Source: Lachnospiraceae bacterium (GTDB lineage Bacteria > Bacillota > Clostridia > Lachnospirales > Lachnospiraceae). From it: a stretch of DNA of 64,000 bases. The position numbers and the translations under genes were made by a program. Positions 23,906 through 33,013 of the stretch are shown piece by piece. Numbering within the stretch: the first letter of the stretch is position 1; each line of letters begins with the position of its first letter. The stretch spans positions 2,666,001-2,730,000 of the forward strand of contig AP025576.1 of the NCBI GenBank assembly GCA_022845955.1, read 5' to 3'. A model generated the notes under the pieces. It saw only the letters and a list, made by a program, of their open reading frames with translations, made no database searches and was not told where the DNA came from.

Positions 23906-24021
23906 GATGTCAGCAAAAAGGATCAGCTTCATCGTATTCTAAGTAACCGGATTCCACAGGTGAGGGGAAGAAAAAGAGATAAGAGCAATGTCTGACAAGC
24001 CACTATGATATACGGGTTAGG

Positions 24022-24050
24022 AAAATACCAGGGTTAATCCCTGGTATTTT
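24022..24050. terminator. Bidirectional hairpin
   Basis: AAAATACCAGGG pairs perfectly with CCCTGGTATTTT, 5-nt loop, with T-rich flanks. It isolates the repeat region from palindrome copy 8. Confidence 0.75.
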
Positions 24051-24055
24051 TATTC

Positions 24056-24074
24056 AGGTGAACTGAGTTCACCT
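24056..24074. repeat. 19-bp palindrome, copy 8
   Basis: AGGTGAACTGAGTTCACCT, perfect consensus, between two terminators downstream of the relaxase gene. Confidence 0.9.
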
Positions 24075-24126
24075 CATGGGTTAGGATCATTTACCTCTTT
24101 ATAAGGAACCTTTTATTGAAAAATAG

Positions 24127-24166
24127 TACAAAGCCCCTTTCCGGAAATCCGGTAAGGGGCTTTGTA
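24127..24166. terminator. Terminator of the relaxase operon
   Basis: TACAAAGCCCCTT pairs with AAGGGGCTTTGTA with an inner CCGG/CCGG stem; an A/T-rich tail lies on both sides. It ends the long minus-strand operon 12 bp after the relaxase stop. Confidence 0.85.
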
Positions 24167-24177
24167 TTTTTGGTAAC

Positions 24178-27100
24178 TTAAATTTCTCTTTTTTTTATTT
24201 CGGCACGTTGTTGCTCTTTACTATGTATTTTTGTGATTGGCAGGTGTTTCTTTTTATGATTATCAGATTCTAGTGTGGCGAAGACATTTCGGAATATTGA
24301 GTAGCAACAACTTACCACTTCCTTATCTTTTACTTGTTCATACTGCATGAGTATATTTTTTGCTGTCTCGGAACCACTTGCCATAGCCATCTGTAGAAGT
24401 GCCTTCCCTTTAGAGATATCCCTTTCAATCCCCGGATGACCGCCCCATAAGTACAATCTTCCTAAGAGAACAGTAGAATTTATATCATTGTGCAAGTTAC
24501 CCTCATTCAAGTAAAAAAGTGCTGAACTAGGATTATAACAAGGTGAATCTTTATCCAAATAAAGGCGTGCAAGGGAAGAGTATGCATAAAAATTTTCGTT
24601 TTTTATTGATAATAGAAAATATTTTTCTGCCATCGACGGCGAATAATAAGGACTTTCTTTATCAGCGTAGGTTTTTGCCAGAGCATAATATGCATCAGGA
24701 TCATCCTGTTCTGCAGAAGCTTTAAAATATGAATATGCTTTTGTAATACTGCGTTCTGTACCCTGGCCTTTGTAGTACATGGTGCCAAGTCTATAAAGTG
24801 TTTTTCCATCTTTTAGTTCTTTGCTTTCATAATTGTCAAGAGCCAACTTAAAATAAAACTGACATTCATCCTCGGAACTACTATGATAATGTTGTGATGT
24901 TTTTGCGTATAAATAAGCGGCTTCATGAATACCTTGATCAGCAGCTTCTTTTAATAAACTGAGAGCCTGTGTCAAGCTATCTGGTGATTTTGAAAAGCTG
25001 CCGTCATACAAGTAATTACATGCAGCTGTATATTTTGCAGATTCAGCCCCTTTTATGATAGCTTCATTTAATAATTGCATACCTTTTTCTTGATTTTCAG
25101 GTATACCATGTCCGCCCCATAAGTATATACTCCCTAAAGTTACAAGCGAATTATAATCTTCATTTTTTATTGCAATTTCTAAATTGTTTATGGCTTCAGC
25201 TGGATTATAACAAGGTGAATCTTTATCTAAATAAAGGCGTGCAAGTGCTCCATTAGCTGTTAAACTGCCTGTATCAATGGCCTGTTTATAGTAAGATTCT
25301 GACAAAGTAAAATCGCATTCTGTACCTTGCCCTTTATAATACATATTTGCAAGGCGTTGTAGTATATATTCATCTTTATTCTCTTGCTCTATATATTTTT
25401 TAAGAGCAGATGCGAAGTAATTTTGACAAATATCATCAGTCTGCAAATGATATTGACTGGCAGTACTTGCATACTGATACATGGCATCGGCATTGCCCTG
25501 GTCAGCATCTGTCTTAAGTAAGGAGAGGGCTTCTTTTAATTTGTCCGGAGACTTTGGGGAATCATCATATAGATAAAAACGAGCAGCAGACAAGTTTACA
25601 TTCTCTACGCCATTTTCTTTCGCTTTCTCTAGTAGTGCCAATCCTTTATCGGGATCCTCAATGCCAGGGTGACATCCCCATAGATACAAACATCCTAAAG
25701 TCACCAGGGCGTTATTATCTTCATTTTCGATGGCCAATTCCAGATTAATTACTGCATCCTTTGGATTGTATAAAGAAGATTTTTTGTCTAAATAGATCCG
25801 GGCCAGAGAGCCGCAGGAAGTAACGCTTCCTGCATCAATAGCTTGTTTAAAGTAAGATTCGGCTAAATTTACATCGGTTGCAGTACCTTGACCTCTGTAA
25901 TACATATTACCAATTCTCTGAAGCATGCGTGCATCCTTATTGTCCTGTTCTAAATATGCATCAAAAGCTGATTTATAATAATTCTCTCTAATATTTTTAG
26001 GCAATAAATTATATTGACTGGCTGTGCTGGCGTATTGGTACATAGCGTCCTTATTGCCTTTATCAGCATCATCTTTTAAGAGAGAGAGTACCGTTTGCAT
26101 TTTATCAATTGTTTTTTCTTGTGTATCATCAAATAAATAAAAACGTGCAGCTGACAGACCTACATTCTCGACACCATTATCTTTCGCTTTATTAATTAAC
26201 TCCATACCCTTATCAGGATCTGTTTCTATTCCGGTATGACCACCCCATAAATATAAACTGCCAAGTGTCACCAGAGCATTAGAGTCCTCATTTTCAATCG
26301 CTAATTTTAAATACTGGTGAGCTTTTTCCGGATTATATAATGTTGAATCTTTATCTAAATATAAACGAGCCAGAGGACTGTAAGCATATAACTTTCCTGC
26401 TTCTATTGCCAGCGTAAAGTATTTTTCAGCCAACTGAGGTGAATAATGAGTGCTTTTACGATCTGCATATGTTTTTGCAAGTGCATAATAAGCGTCGGGG
26501 TTTTTTAGTTCAGCTGCATCCATGAAATATTTATATGCTGTTTCATAATCTACCTGTGTACCATATCCATTGTAATACATAGTCCCTATGCGATAGAGTA
26601 ATTTATCATCTTTATTTTCGTTTTTTAAGAAACTAAAAAGTGCTGTACTATAAAATTCATTACATTTCTCCGCTGAGGCCATATGGTATTGTGTAGCAGT
26701 TTTGGCATAACTGTAGGCAGCATAATCAAAACCATTTTTAGCAGAGGATTCCAATAAATTTAAAGCTTTTGTTAAATTTTCAGGTGTGAGTTTTTCTGTC
26801 TTTTCATATAAATACATATTTGCGAGAGAAAAGTCTGCATATTTATAACCAGCAGCTGATTCATAATATGACATTGCTTTTTCATAATTTACTTCTGTGC
26901 CTAAGCCCTGCTCATTGAATTTACCTAATTTATATGATAAATAATTTGATTTTGAGGGTTCAGTCGCATGAAGTTGAGTAAACCCTTTAAATGCTTTTTT
27001 ATAATAAAAATCAGCTTTTTCAGGATCGGATTCTTCAAGTATATTCTGTTTATGCAGTTTACCTAGTTGTTCATAGGCTAAGACATTATTGTTTATTCGT

Positions 27101-28314
27101 ATTTCTCTTAATAAAAGCTTTTCTGCCGAATTAGCATCTTTTTGCTCATATAACATATTTAAGGCTTGTTTGTAGTCTCTTGACCAAGCAATAGTAAATT
27201 TCTCAGAGTTCATTTCGTCATTGTCTGGAATATTACTCTTATGTATGTTTAACGCTATACTTTCCTCATCTACTTCAAAATCTATGTTTTCGTTTGTAAT
27301 ATCATCAAAACCTTCATCGGTAGAGGAAGAGGGTATATTGGTAGCCAGGGATTCACTTTTCATCATAACTTTACACTCTTTTAAAATTATATTACCGATC
27401 CGTTTGTATAAATCTTTTTTTCCTATTTCTGTATTTATTGATTTATGCTTCGGTGAAGCAGAGTAGGAATCTGAGAGAGCTTCTAGGTTTTCATAATATT
27501 GCTGGGCTGTTTTCGCAATATCTTTATGTCTTAGTAATTCATCTGTAATTACATCAATACTTTGTTTGACACTTGAAGGCATAAATTGATAATTTAGCCG
27601 GCCAGAGGTTGGAAGTTCTGGAAGTAGACGTAACACTAACTCATTCATTTTTAATGCTTGTTCTTTACTCATTCGTTCCGGAACGGATGGAGTATAAGTA
27701 TTTTCTTCTATTTCTTTCATTACTTCAGCTAATTTTTCTTTACCGAATGTAATAATGCAATCTCTGGCGGCAGTTTTATCAATGGCTTCCTGTAAACGTT
27801 CTTCTTTGCTAAATTCGCCTGATAGATATTCCCTTATTTTATTTTGTTTTGAAACATGTATAAAAGAGCTTTTCACTCTTTTTTCTTTATTCCAAAGCAT
27901 GTAGTGGCAGTGCGGATGACCTTCTTCCATATGTACAGCTGCAGCCCATTCAAGATTTTGAATAGGAATATCTAAATAGCGTCCAATTGTAGGCATTACC
28001 GACTGCATATATATTTCCCATGATTGTTTGTTATTGTATCCTAATTCTTTAGCATCTTCACGACTCAATGAGACAAAACCGTTATATATAACTTCTCCCT
28101 TTCTGGTTCGCTCACTTAATTCTTTTGCAATATTATGTATATCGTTTACACTTATGTTACCGAATAAACCATGGCCTGGCAGCTCATCGTTTGATGTTGT
28201 AAGATCGGTTCCAGGCCTGGTACCCATATAAACCATATAATTATAGTTCCGCAGCGATGAACTTTTTTTATTCGGATTGTTAGCACGTATTTTAGATATG
28301 ACTATACTATGCAC
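24178..28314 (-). CDS. MobL/MobP-like relaxase with a long Sel1-repeat tail
   Basis: A 1378-residue protein. Residues 1-220 are the relaxase domain: candidate catalytic tyrosines in NYNYMVYMG near the N-terminus and the metal-binding triad HMEEGHPHCHYML (about 128-140). Residues about 375-1340 form some 20 Sel1-like (TPR-related) repeats arranged in a higher-order unit of roughly 190 residues, seen as recurring LARLYLDKDS and LYLWGGH blocks. It should nick oriT and pilot the strand. Relaxases of this family are usually much shorter; the tail is unusual. GTG start with GGAGGGA. Last gene of a five-gene operon. Confidence 0.88.
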   Translation of the reverse strand: MHSIVISKIRANNPNKKSSSLRNYNYMVYMGTRPGTDLTTSNDELPGHGLFGNISVNDIHNIAKELSERTRKGEVIYNGFVSLSREDAKELGYNNKQSWEIYMQSVMPTIGRYLDIPIQNLEWAAAVHMEEGHPHCHYMLWNKEKRVKSSFIHVSKQNKIREYLSGEFSKEERLQEAIDKTAARDCIITFGKEKLAEVMKEIEENTYTPSVPERMSKEQALKMNELVLRLLPELPTSGRLNYQFMPSSVKQSIDVITDELLRHKDIAKTAQQYYENLEALSDSYSASPKHKSINTEIGKKDLYKRIGNIILKECKVMMKSESLATNIPSSSTDEGFDDITNENIDFEVDEESIALNIHKSNIPDNDEMNSEKFTIAWSRDYKQALNMLYEQKDANSAEKLLLREIRINNNVLAYEQLGKLHKQNILEESDPEKADFYYKKAFKGFTQLHATEPSKSNYLSYKLGKFNEQGLGTEVNYEKAMSYYESAAGYKYADFSLANMYLYEKTEKLTPENLTKALNLLESSAKNGFDYAAYSYAKTATQYHMASAEKCNEFYSTALFSFLKNENKDDKLLYRIGTMYYNGYGTQVDYETAYKYFMDAAELKNPDAYYALAKTYADRKSTHYSPQLAEKYFTLAIEAGKLYAYSPLARLYLDKDSTLYNPEKAHQYLKLAIENEDSNALVTLGSLYLWGGHTGIETDPDKGMELINKAKDNGVENVGLSAARFYLFDDTQEKTIDKMQTVLSLLKDDADKGNKDAMYQYASTASQYNLLPKNIRENYYKSAFDAYLEQDNKDARMLQRIGNMYYRGQGTATDVNLAESYFKQAIDAGSVTSCGSLARIYLDKKSSLYNPKDAVINLELAIENEDNNALVTLGCLYLWGCHPGIEDPDKGLALLEKAKENGVENVNLSAARFYLYDDSPKSPDKLKEALSLLKTDADQGNADAMYQYASTASQYHLQTDDICQNYFASALKKYIEQENKDEYILQRLANMYYKGQGTECDFTLSESYYKQAIDTGSLTANGALARLYLDKDSPCYNPAEAINNLEIAIKNEDYNSLVTLGSIYLWGGHGIPENQEKGMQLLNEAIIKGAESAKYTAACNYLYDGSFSKSPDSLTQALSLLKEAADQGIHEAAYLYAKTSQHYHSSSEDECQFYFKLALDNYESKELKDGKTLYRLGTMYYKGQGTERSITKAYSYFKASAEQDDPDAYYALAKTYADKESPYYSPSMAEKYFLLSIKNENFYAYSSLARLYLDKDSPCYNPSSALFYLNEGNLHNDINSTVLLGRLYLWGGHPGIERDISKGKALLQMAMASGSETAKNILMQYEQVKDKEVVSCCYSIFRNVFATLESDNHKKKHLPITKIHSKEQQRAEIKKREI

Positions 28315-28330
28315 TGTATATCCCTCCTAT

Positions 28331-28359
28331 AAAGGAGGATGATAAAATCATCCTCCTTT
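28331..28359. terminator. Attenuator-like hairpin before the relaxase gene
   Basis: AAAGGAGGATGA pairs with TCATCCTCCTTT around TAAAA, between the accessory gene and the relaxase. On the minus-strand RNA the stem contains a second AGGAGG-like sequence next to the true ribosome site, so it may tune relaxase expression. Confidence 0.6.
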
Positions 28360-28366
28360 TTATCTA

Positions 28367-28741
28367 TTAATCCTTATTTTTAATATATGCCACAGCCCGT
28401 TTTCGGGCTTTTTCATATGCCTCATAAAAGTCTTGCTGCTGTTGTAATGGAACAAACTGAGACAAAGTTTCTGCGTTTAGATATGCAGCAGTCCCGGCTT
28501 GTATACATGTCTTAGATGTCAACTTTATTAATCTTTCCATATATGGCATCATTGCAGCTTTAATTTGTTCGTTTATGATACTTGTAATGAAATCCATATT
28601 TTCCTCTGTCACATGCAATGATAATGCTTCGTGTACTAATCGTCTTGTTGCTTCCGATTGAGATAATTCTTCCCGGCGACATATACTCATTACTTTCTCA
28701 TATGCATCATCATCGAAGGTTACTGAAAATCTATGACTCAT
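28367..28741 (-). CDS. Ribbon-helix-helix relaxosome accessory protein
   Basis: A 124-residue protein. The N-terminus SHRFSVTFDDDAYEKVMSIC then SQSEATRRLVHEAL is the beta-alpha-alpha pattern of ribbon-helix-helix DNA-binding proteins. The C-terminal half is helical and could contact the relaxase. It lies directly before the relaxase gene, as MobC-like proteins do, and 8 bp after the ArdC-like gene. It probably binds oriT repeats and helps strand nicking. Confidence 0.8.
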   Translation of the reverse strand: MSHRFSVTFDDDAYEKVMSICRREELSQSEATRRLVHEALSLHVTEENMDFITSIINEQIKAAMMPYMERLIKLTSKTCIQAGTAAYLNAETLSQFVPLQQQQDFYEAYEKARKRAVAYIKNKD

Positions 28742-28749
28742 TTTTACTC

Positions 28750-29922
28750 CTATTCTGGTAAAGGTGCCTGGAGTTTAGTGATTTCCAGACTTTTTAAGGT
28801 GTCTCCAAGCTGTTTTATTGCTTGTTGTGCTTCTGTCAGGAAATTGGAATTATTATCTTTGTAAGCAATATTTAGATCTCGTAAAGTCTTTATCCCTGGT
28901 GCGGCTTCACAAAGGTTCTGTACCATTTGCTTTATGTTATTATCCAGAGGATATCCATTTTGCTGTATCTCCGTTTGTATCTGCTTAGTGGTTTCCATTA
29001 TGAGATCAACGGTTCTGCTCAAATATTCCTTTTGAGTTATGAGGTCTGCATTATATTCCAAATAATCACAAGCTGTATTTGCTTCCTTCAGAGCGGATAT
29101 TAATACTTCTGGTTTTTCCTTCAATTGAGAAATCCAACTCTGTACATAAGCTTTGTGATTTTCCATTTCTGAATCATCATATGTAAAACTTAAATTGCCG
29201 GCCATATATGTAGCGGTTATCTCAGCAACAAGTTCCTCATATGCATAAGTTTGGCCTTGTCCAAATTCCCTATGCAATCTATGCTTTGCACCAGTAGCAT
29301 GTGACAGCTCATGCAAAGCAGTAGAAGAATAAGATGCTTGTGTTTTAAATTTCTGTAACTCTGGAAGGTGAATATCGTCATTTGTTATATTGTAGTAGGC
29401 ACTGTTACCTTCATAGTGTATAATTGGAACGCCCATATTTTGAGATATTTTTTCAATAATATCAATAGGTTTTATATCATTATTTATTGTATTAGAAAGT
29501 TCTGGGATTCCCTCGATCTCTTTTGCATTAAATACATATTTATATACGGGACGAATAACAACGTTCATTTTTTGTATGTCGTCATAAGCCTTATATTGTT
29601 CCCATGTAAGGCTTTTTTTTAATTTCCGGTCAAATGGAAACCAGTATTCAACGGTATATCCTTTTGCTCCCTTTCTGATTTTCCATCCTTGAACCTGTGC
29701 TTGCCGGAATGTAGCCCAACGAGGATCGGTATATCCTTTCTGTGCGCTTACTAAAGATAAGTAAAGTTGGTTAATACCGTTATATGTATTATTTGTGACC
29801 GCATTTGCGTGATATGTTGTAAACCAAGGTTTTTTCCAGTCCGCAGCTTTTTCCTCTAAAGCATGAATGAACATATCCGTAACTTTTTGTCGAAATTCTT
29901 TTGTTTTTTCATTCATTTTCAA
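28750..29922 (-). CDS. ArdC-like anti-restriction protein
   Basis: A 390-residue protein. The N-terminal region (about 1-125) matches the ArdC/DUF1738 ssDNA-binding domain (KKPWF, NAVTNNTYNGINQLYLSL, WATFRQAQVQGWKIRKGAKG). The middle has a zincin metallopeptidase motif TALHELSHATGAKHR and downstream EELVAEI, giving HExxH plus a later Glu. Such proteins protect incoming single-stranded DNA from restriction. It is co-transcribed with relaxase genes, which suits early expression in a recipient. It overlaps a 35-residue acidic peptide gene by 14 bp. Confidence 0.88.
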   Translation of the reverse strand: MKMNEKTKEFRQKVTDMFIHALEEKAADWKKPWFTTYHANAVTNNTYNGINQLYLSLVSAQKGYTDPRWATFRQAQVQGWKIRKGAKGYTVEYWFPFDRKLKKSLTWEQYKAYDDIQKMNVVIRPVYKYVFNAKEIEGIPELSNTINNDIKPIDIIEKISQNMGVPIIHYEGNSAYYNITNDDIHLPELQKFKTQASYSSTALHELSHATGAKHRLHREFGQGQTYAYEELVAEITATYMAGNLSFTYDDSEMENHKAYVQSWISQLKEKPEVLISALKEANTACDYLEYNADLITQKEYLSRTVDLIMETTKQIQTEIQQNGYPLDNNIKQMVQNLCEAAPGIKTLRDLNIAYKDNNSNFLTEAQQAIKQLGDTLKSLEITKLQAPLPE

Positions 29923-30016
29923 ATTCCTCCTCGGACGAATCGATTGAACGTATTTCCTCCTGAGTCAAAGTTAACTCGTCAACAAAAATAATTTCAGCGT
30001 CTTTTTTTAGTTCCAT
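29909..30016 (-). CDS. Acidic 35-residue peptide
   Basis: The minus-strand frame starts MELKKDAEIIFVDELTLTQE and ends SSEEEFENE. It overlaps the tyrosine recombinase stop and the ArdC start, with AGGAGA upstream of its ATG, so it is probably translated by coupling. Twelve of 35 residues are Glu or Asp-like acids by eye. Small acidic peptides of mobile elements can mimic DNA, but function is unknown. Confidence 0.55.
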   Translation of the reverse strand: MELKKDAEIIFVDELTLTQEEIRSIDSSEEEFENE

Positions 30017-30636
30017 AATTCAAAATCTCCTATTGGTTTGTAATGTTTTAATTTGTTATATAAGCCTAATTGTCTGTTAATAGTAAATTGCGCATATACC
30101 ATAGTATTATTAATATTCTTGTGACCAAGCCACCACTGTATCTCGGCTATTTCAGCGCCAGCTTCTCCTAGATTTACAGCACGTGTATGTTTAAGCACAT
30201 GCATATGTCTTTTGTCTTGAGGGATAGAAGTGTTGTCACAATAGCGGCGTATCATTTTGTCTAAAGTTTTACGACTAATAGGTTTACCATGTGATCCGAG
30301 ACTGGGAAAAAGATATGGAGACGGTCCATATATTTCATCTTTTACAGCTAAATATTCCGAAAGTGCTGACTCAATTTCCGGATCGATAACTAGGATTGTA
30401 TTATTTAGACTTCCTTTTAAGCGTTTGCAATATATGGTAGTACCATATCTTGTTTTTTGGAGATCGCTTTCTTTAATCAAGCCAATTTCAGAAGCCCTCA
30501 GTGCGCAATATAATCCAACCTTATATATAGCATAATTGCGCTTTTGGTTTATTCCGCCATCATTCTTAATAACATTTTCTAGTTCCTCCTTTTCTCTTTC
30601 CATTAAAAACTGAATTTCACCACGTCTTTGTGACAT
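30007..30636 (-). CDS. Short tyrosine recombinase (FimB-sized)
   Basis: A 209-residue protein consisting of little more than the catalytic domain. Arg I lies in CALRASEIGLI, the HxxR box reads HVLKHTRAV with Lys where Arg is usual, the second His is in WWLGHKN, and the nucleophile Tyr is in NTMVYAQF. It lacks a normal core-binding domain, like the FimB/FimE invertases of about 200 residues. ATG 30636 follows AAGGAGG; an upstream TTG in frame is unlikely. A recombination-site-like repeat lies 15 bp upstream. First gene of the minus-strand transfer operon. Confidence 0.87.
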   Translation of the reverse strand: MSQRRGEIQFLMEREKEELENVIKNDGGINQKRNYAIYKVGLYCALRASEIGLIKESDLQKTRYGTTIYCKRLKGSLNNTILVIDPEIESALSEYLAVKDEIYGPSPYLFPSLGSHGKPISRKTLDKMIRRYCDNTSIPQDKRHMHVLKHTRAVNLGEAGAEIAEIQWWLGHKNINNTMVYAQFTINRQLGLYNKLKHYKPIGDFELWN

Positions 30637-30650
30637 CGTAAACCTCCTTT

Positions 30651-30680
30651 TATGGGACAAAAAGGTTATTTTGTCTCCAC
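30651..30680 (-). repeat. Recombinase-core-like site, right copy
   Basis: GACAAAA-AGGTTA-TTTTGTC (30656-30675) is the exact inverse complement of 16,789-16,808. Outer arm bases match less well than in the left copy. It sits between the divergent tyrosine recombinase and virD4 genes. Confidence 0.7.
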
Positions 30681-30722
30681 GTAATAGTAGTAAAAGATTT
30701 TATCATGGGAGAAAAGAAAAAT

Positions 30723-32630
30723 ATGACAACTTTAAACATCCATAAACAGCGGCTTAAAACTCGCAAAAGGTTGGCGGGAACAATTGTAATAACATTTCTG
30801 TATGTTCTGTTTTCAATTTGGTTTGTTAATATTTTAGATCAAGTAATGGTGGAGAAGTCGATCATAAATATTAACCTTGATTTTTCTCTTGCTATTGAAA
30901 ATCTGATTCATTCATATAATCACAAGTTGCTATTCTTTATGATGCAAGGATTATATTTTTTCTTGCTGATACAAACATATAGTCCCAGAGCAGCAATCCA
31001 AAAAATAGACACAATGAAAATAACAGCGGATATAGAAATACCGGTGCCTGCTGGAAATGGTCAGCATGGCAGCGAACGTTTCTTGACGGAGACTGAGAAA
31101 AGGGAAGTTTTTAATACATTTACTTATCCCACGCAGAAAGACTTAAAAAAAGGTGGCGTGGTAGTACAGATGATAAAACAAGGAAAGAAGGAATCGCTGC
31201 TTTATGTGGGGAAGGATCTGCATACGTTAATAATTGGAGCATCGGGTTCCGGAAAAACAAGGAGAATATTGTTTGAAACAATCTGGTTGCAATTGTTAAG
31301 CGGAATAAGTGTTATTGTCTCCGATGTCAAGGCAGAAATATATTATTTTACATCTAAATTAGCGAAAAAATTAAATTATAAAGAAATAGTTTTTGACCTG
31401 AGAAATCCCAAAAAATCGTTACGTTATAATTACCTTCAACAAATTTTGAAAGCCCTGGATAAAAAGGATACGGCAAAAGCCATTGACTATACTTGGGATT
31501 TGGTTTCTGTTCTTGTCGGAGAACCAAAGGGAGAGCCTCTATGGTATAACGGAGAATCTGCAAGTATTGCTGCTGGAATTTTAGCGGTAGCAATAGAAGC
31601 ACCAGAAGGGTGTAAGAACTTGACAAATGTGTATTATTTTCTTGCATACATGTGTAAGTCAGATGAATACGGAAATATGCTATTGAGCAGTTATCTGAAT
31701 ACCTTACCGGATGATCATCCTGCAAAGAGTGTTTTTGCAATGGCAGAGATAGCACCAGGCCGTACAAGATCCAGTTTTTTTACATCGGCGCTGGGTACAT
31801 TACGACTTTTCACAAACCCGAATGTGGCTGACATGACTTCAGAAAGTGATTTTGATTTAAAAGATATTAGTCGTGAAAAAACAATAGTATATATGATAAT
31901 TCCTGATGAAAAAAAGACTCTGTATCCGCTGGTATCCATATTAATAACCCAGATGTACAGTATGCAGGTTGAGTTAGCAAATGAAAACGGCTTAAGGCTC
32001 CCTGTAGATACGGATTATGATCTTGACGAAATAGGTAACTTCCCCAAAATTCCAACGCTTGGAAATATGTTATCCGCCGGTCGCAGTAGAGGAGTTAGGG
32101 CAAATTTGGTTATCCAGGATTTTCAGCAGTTGGAAGAAAAATATAAACATGAATTTAAGAATATCCGCACAAACTGCCAGGTGAAAATATACTTAAAGTC
32201 TGATGATAATGAAACGCTGAAATGGATATCAGAAAACTTGGGTAAATATACCGTAGAAGTATCTGCGGCATCATCATCAATATCAACTGATGATAGGAAT
32301 AAAGGAATGAACTTTACATCCTCATCCAACCTGTGCGGTCGCGCTTTATTGGAACCGGCTGAAATAAAAAGAATAAAAACACCATATGCAATCGTAATGA
32401 TATCCGGTGAATATGCTGGCATAACTATGTTGCCAGATTTATCACAATACAAACTTAATGACATTTACGGCCTGGGAAGGGAGGAAAAAGAAAATGCAGT
32501 CATAATGTCCCAAAGGGAAGAAGAAAGACCAGAAAGAAGCATCAACCCTGTGCGCTTATGGGGCATATGGAAACAGTATACAGGTAAAGATGAAACTGTA
32601 GATGTAGAAGAGCGAATCAGTTTTTTATAA
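30723..32630 (+). CDS. virD4: VirD4/TraG-type coupling protein
   Basis: A 635-residue type IV coupling ATPase. Two transmembrane helices lie near the N-terminus (about 20-45 and 75-92). Walker A is GASGSGKT (about 178), followed by VSDVKAEIY, and the Walker B region is DYDLDEIGNFPKIP (about 430). It links the relaxosome to the secretion channel and drives DNA export. ATG 30723 has GGGAGA at good distance; an ATG 18 bases upstream has no clear site. It heads the long plus-strand transfer operon and is divergent from the tyrosine recombinase. Confidence 0.93.
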   Translation: MTTLNIHKQRLKTRKRLAGTIVITFLYVLFSIWFVNILDQVMVEKSIININLDFSLAIENLIHSYNHKLLFFMMQGLYFFLLIQTYSPRAAIQKIDTMKITADIEIPVPAGNGQHGSERFLTETEKREVFNTFTYPTQKDLKKGGVVVQMIKQGKKESLLYVGKDLHTLIIGASGSGKTRRILFETIWLQLLSGISVIVSDVKAEIYYFTSKLAKKLNYKEIVFDLRNPKKSLRYNYLQQILKALDKKDTAKAIDYTWDLVSVLVGEPKGEPLWYNGESASIAAGILAVAIEAPEGCKNLTNVYYFLAYMCKSDEYGNMLLSSYLNTLPDDHPAKSVFAMAEIAPGRTRSSFFTSALGTLRLFTNPNVADMTSESDFDLKDISREKTIVYMIIPDEKKTLYPLVSILITQMYSMQVELANENGLRLPVDTDYDLDEIGNFPKIPTLGNMLSAGRSRGVRANLVIQDFQQLEEKYKHEFKNIRTNCQVKIYLKSDDNETLKWISENLGKYTVEVSAASSSISTDDRNKGMNFTSSSNLCGRALLEPAEIKRIKTPYAIVMISGEYAGITMLPDLSQYKLNDIYGLGREEKENAVIMSQREEERPERSINPVRLWGIWKQYTGKDETVDVEERISFL

Positions 32631-32657
32631 AATCAATTTTTTATAAGGAGAGAAAAA

Positions 32658-32999
32658 ATGAAAAAAATTACTAAAGAACGTATTAAAAAAATGGCGATTT
32701 CAGTCGTACCCAGTATACCATTGCTTTTCATGCCAATGATTATTAATGCGGGTGGGCTACAGGACACGAAGCTGGTACAAGGTTTTAATAATTTGCTAAA
32801 GGACGGAACAACAGCTATGTGTTTCCTTGAAGCAGCTGTCCTAATATTATTGGAAGTTGTCGAAGGCATAGCCTGGCAGAAAGGAGAGCATGAAGAAGCG
32901 CCAAAACATAAAAAGAAAATGCTTTCCATGTTAGGTTTAGGAGCATTAATTATTAGTGTAACAGCGCTTGTACCGGTCTTTTTTAGCTATTTCCTATAG
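32658..32999 (+). CDS. Pilin-like (Maff2/VirB2-type) membrane protein
   Basis: A 113-residue protein with a basic N-terminus, a first hydrophobic segment (about 14-32), a second (about 55-72) and a third at the C-terminus (LGALIISVTALVPVFFSYFL). The layout and position after virD4 match the small pilin-like subunits of Gram-positive conjugation systems. The protein at 33,835 has a similar C-terminus (IGALIICATNMLPVIFGYF), so they are paralogues. Strong AAGGAG site. Confidence 0.75.
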   Translation: MKKITKERIKKMAISVVPSIPLLFMPMIINAGGLQDTKLVQGFNNLLKDGTTAMCFLEAAVLILLEVVEGIAWQKGEHEEAPKHKKKMLSMLGLGALIISVTALVPVFFSYFL

Positions 33000-33013
33000 G
33001 AGAAAGCAAACAT

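Noticed and set aside
24178..28314. Relaxase frame as two genes (relaxase and a separate Sel1 protein)
   Set aside because: The frame is continuous for 1378 codons, with no internal ribosome site or stop that would mark a second gene.
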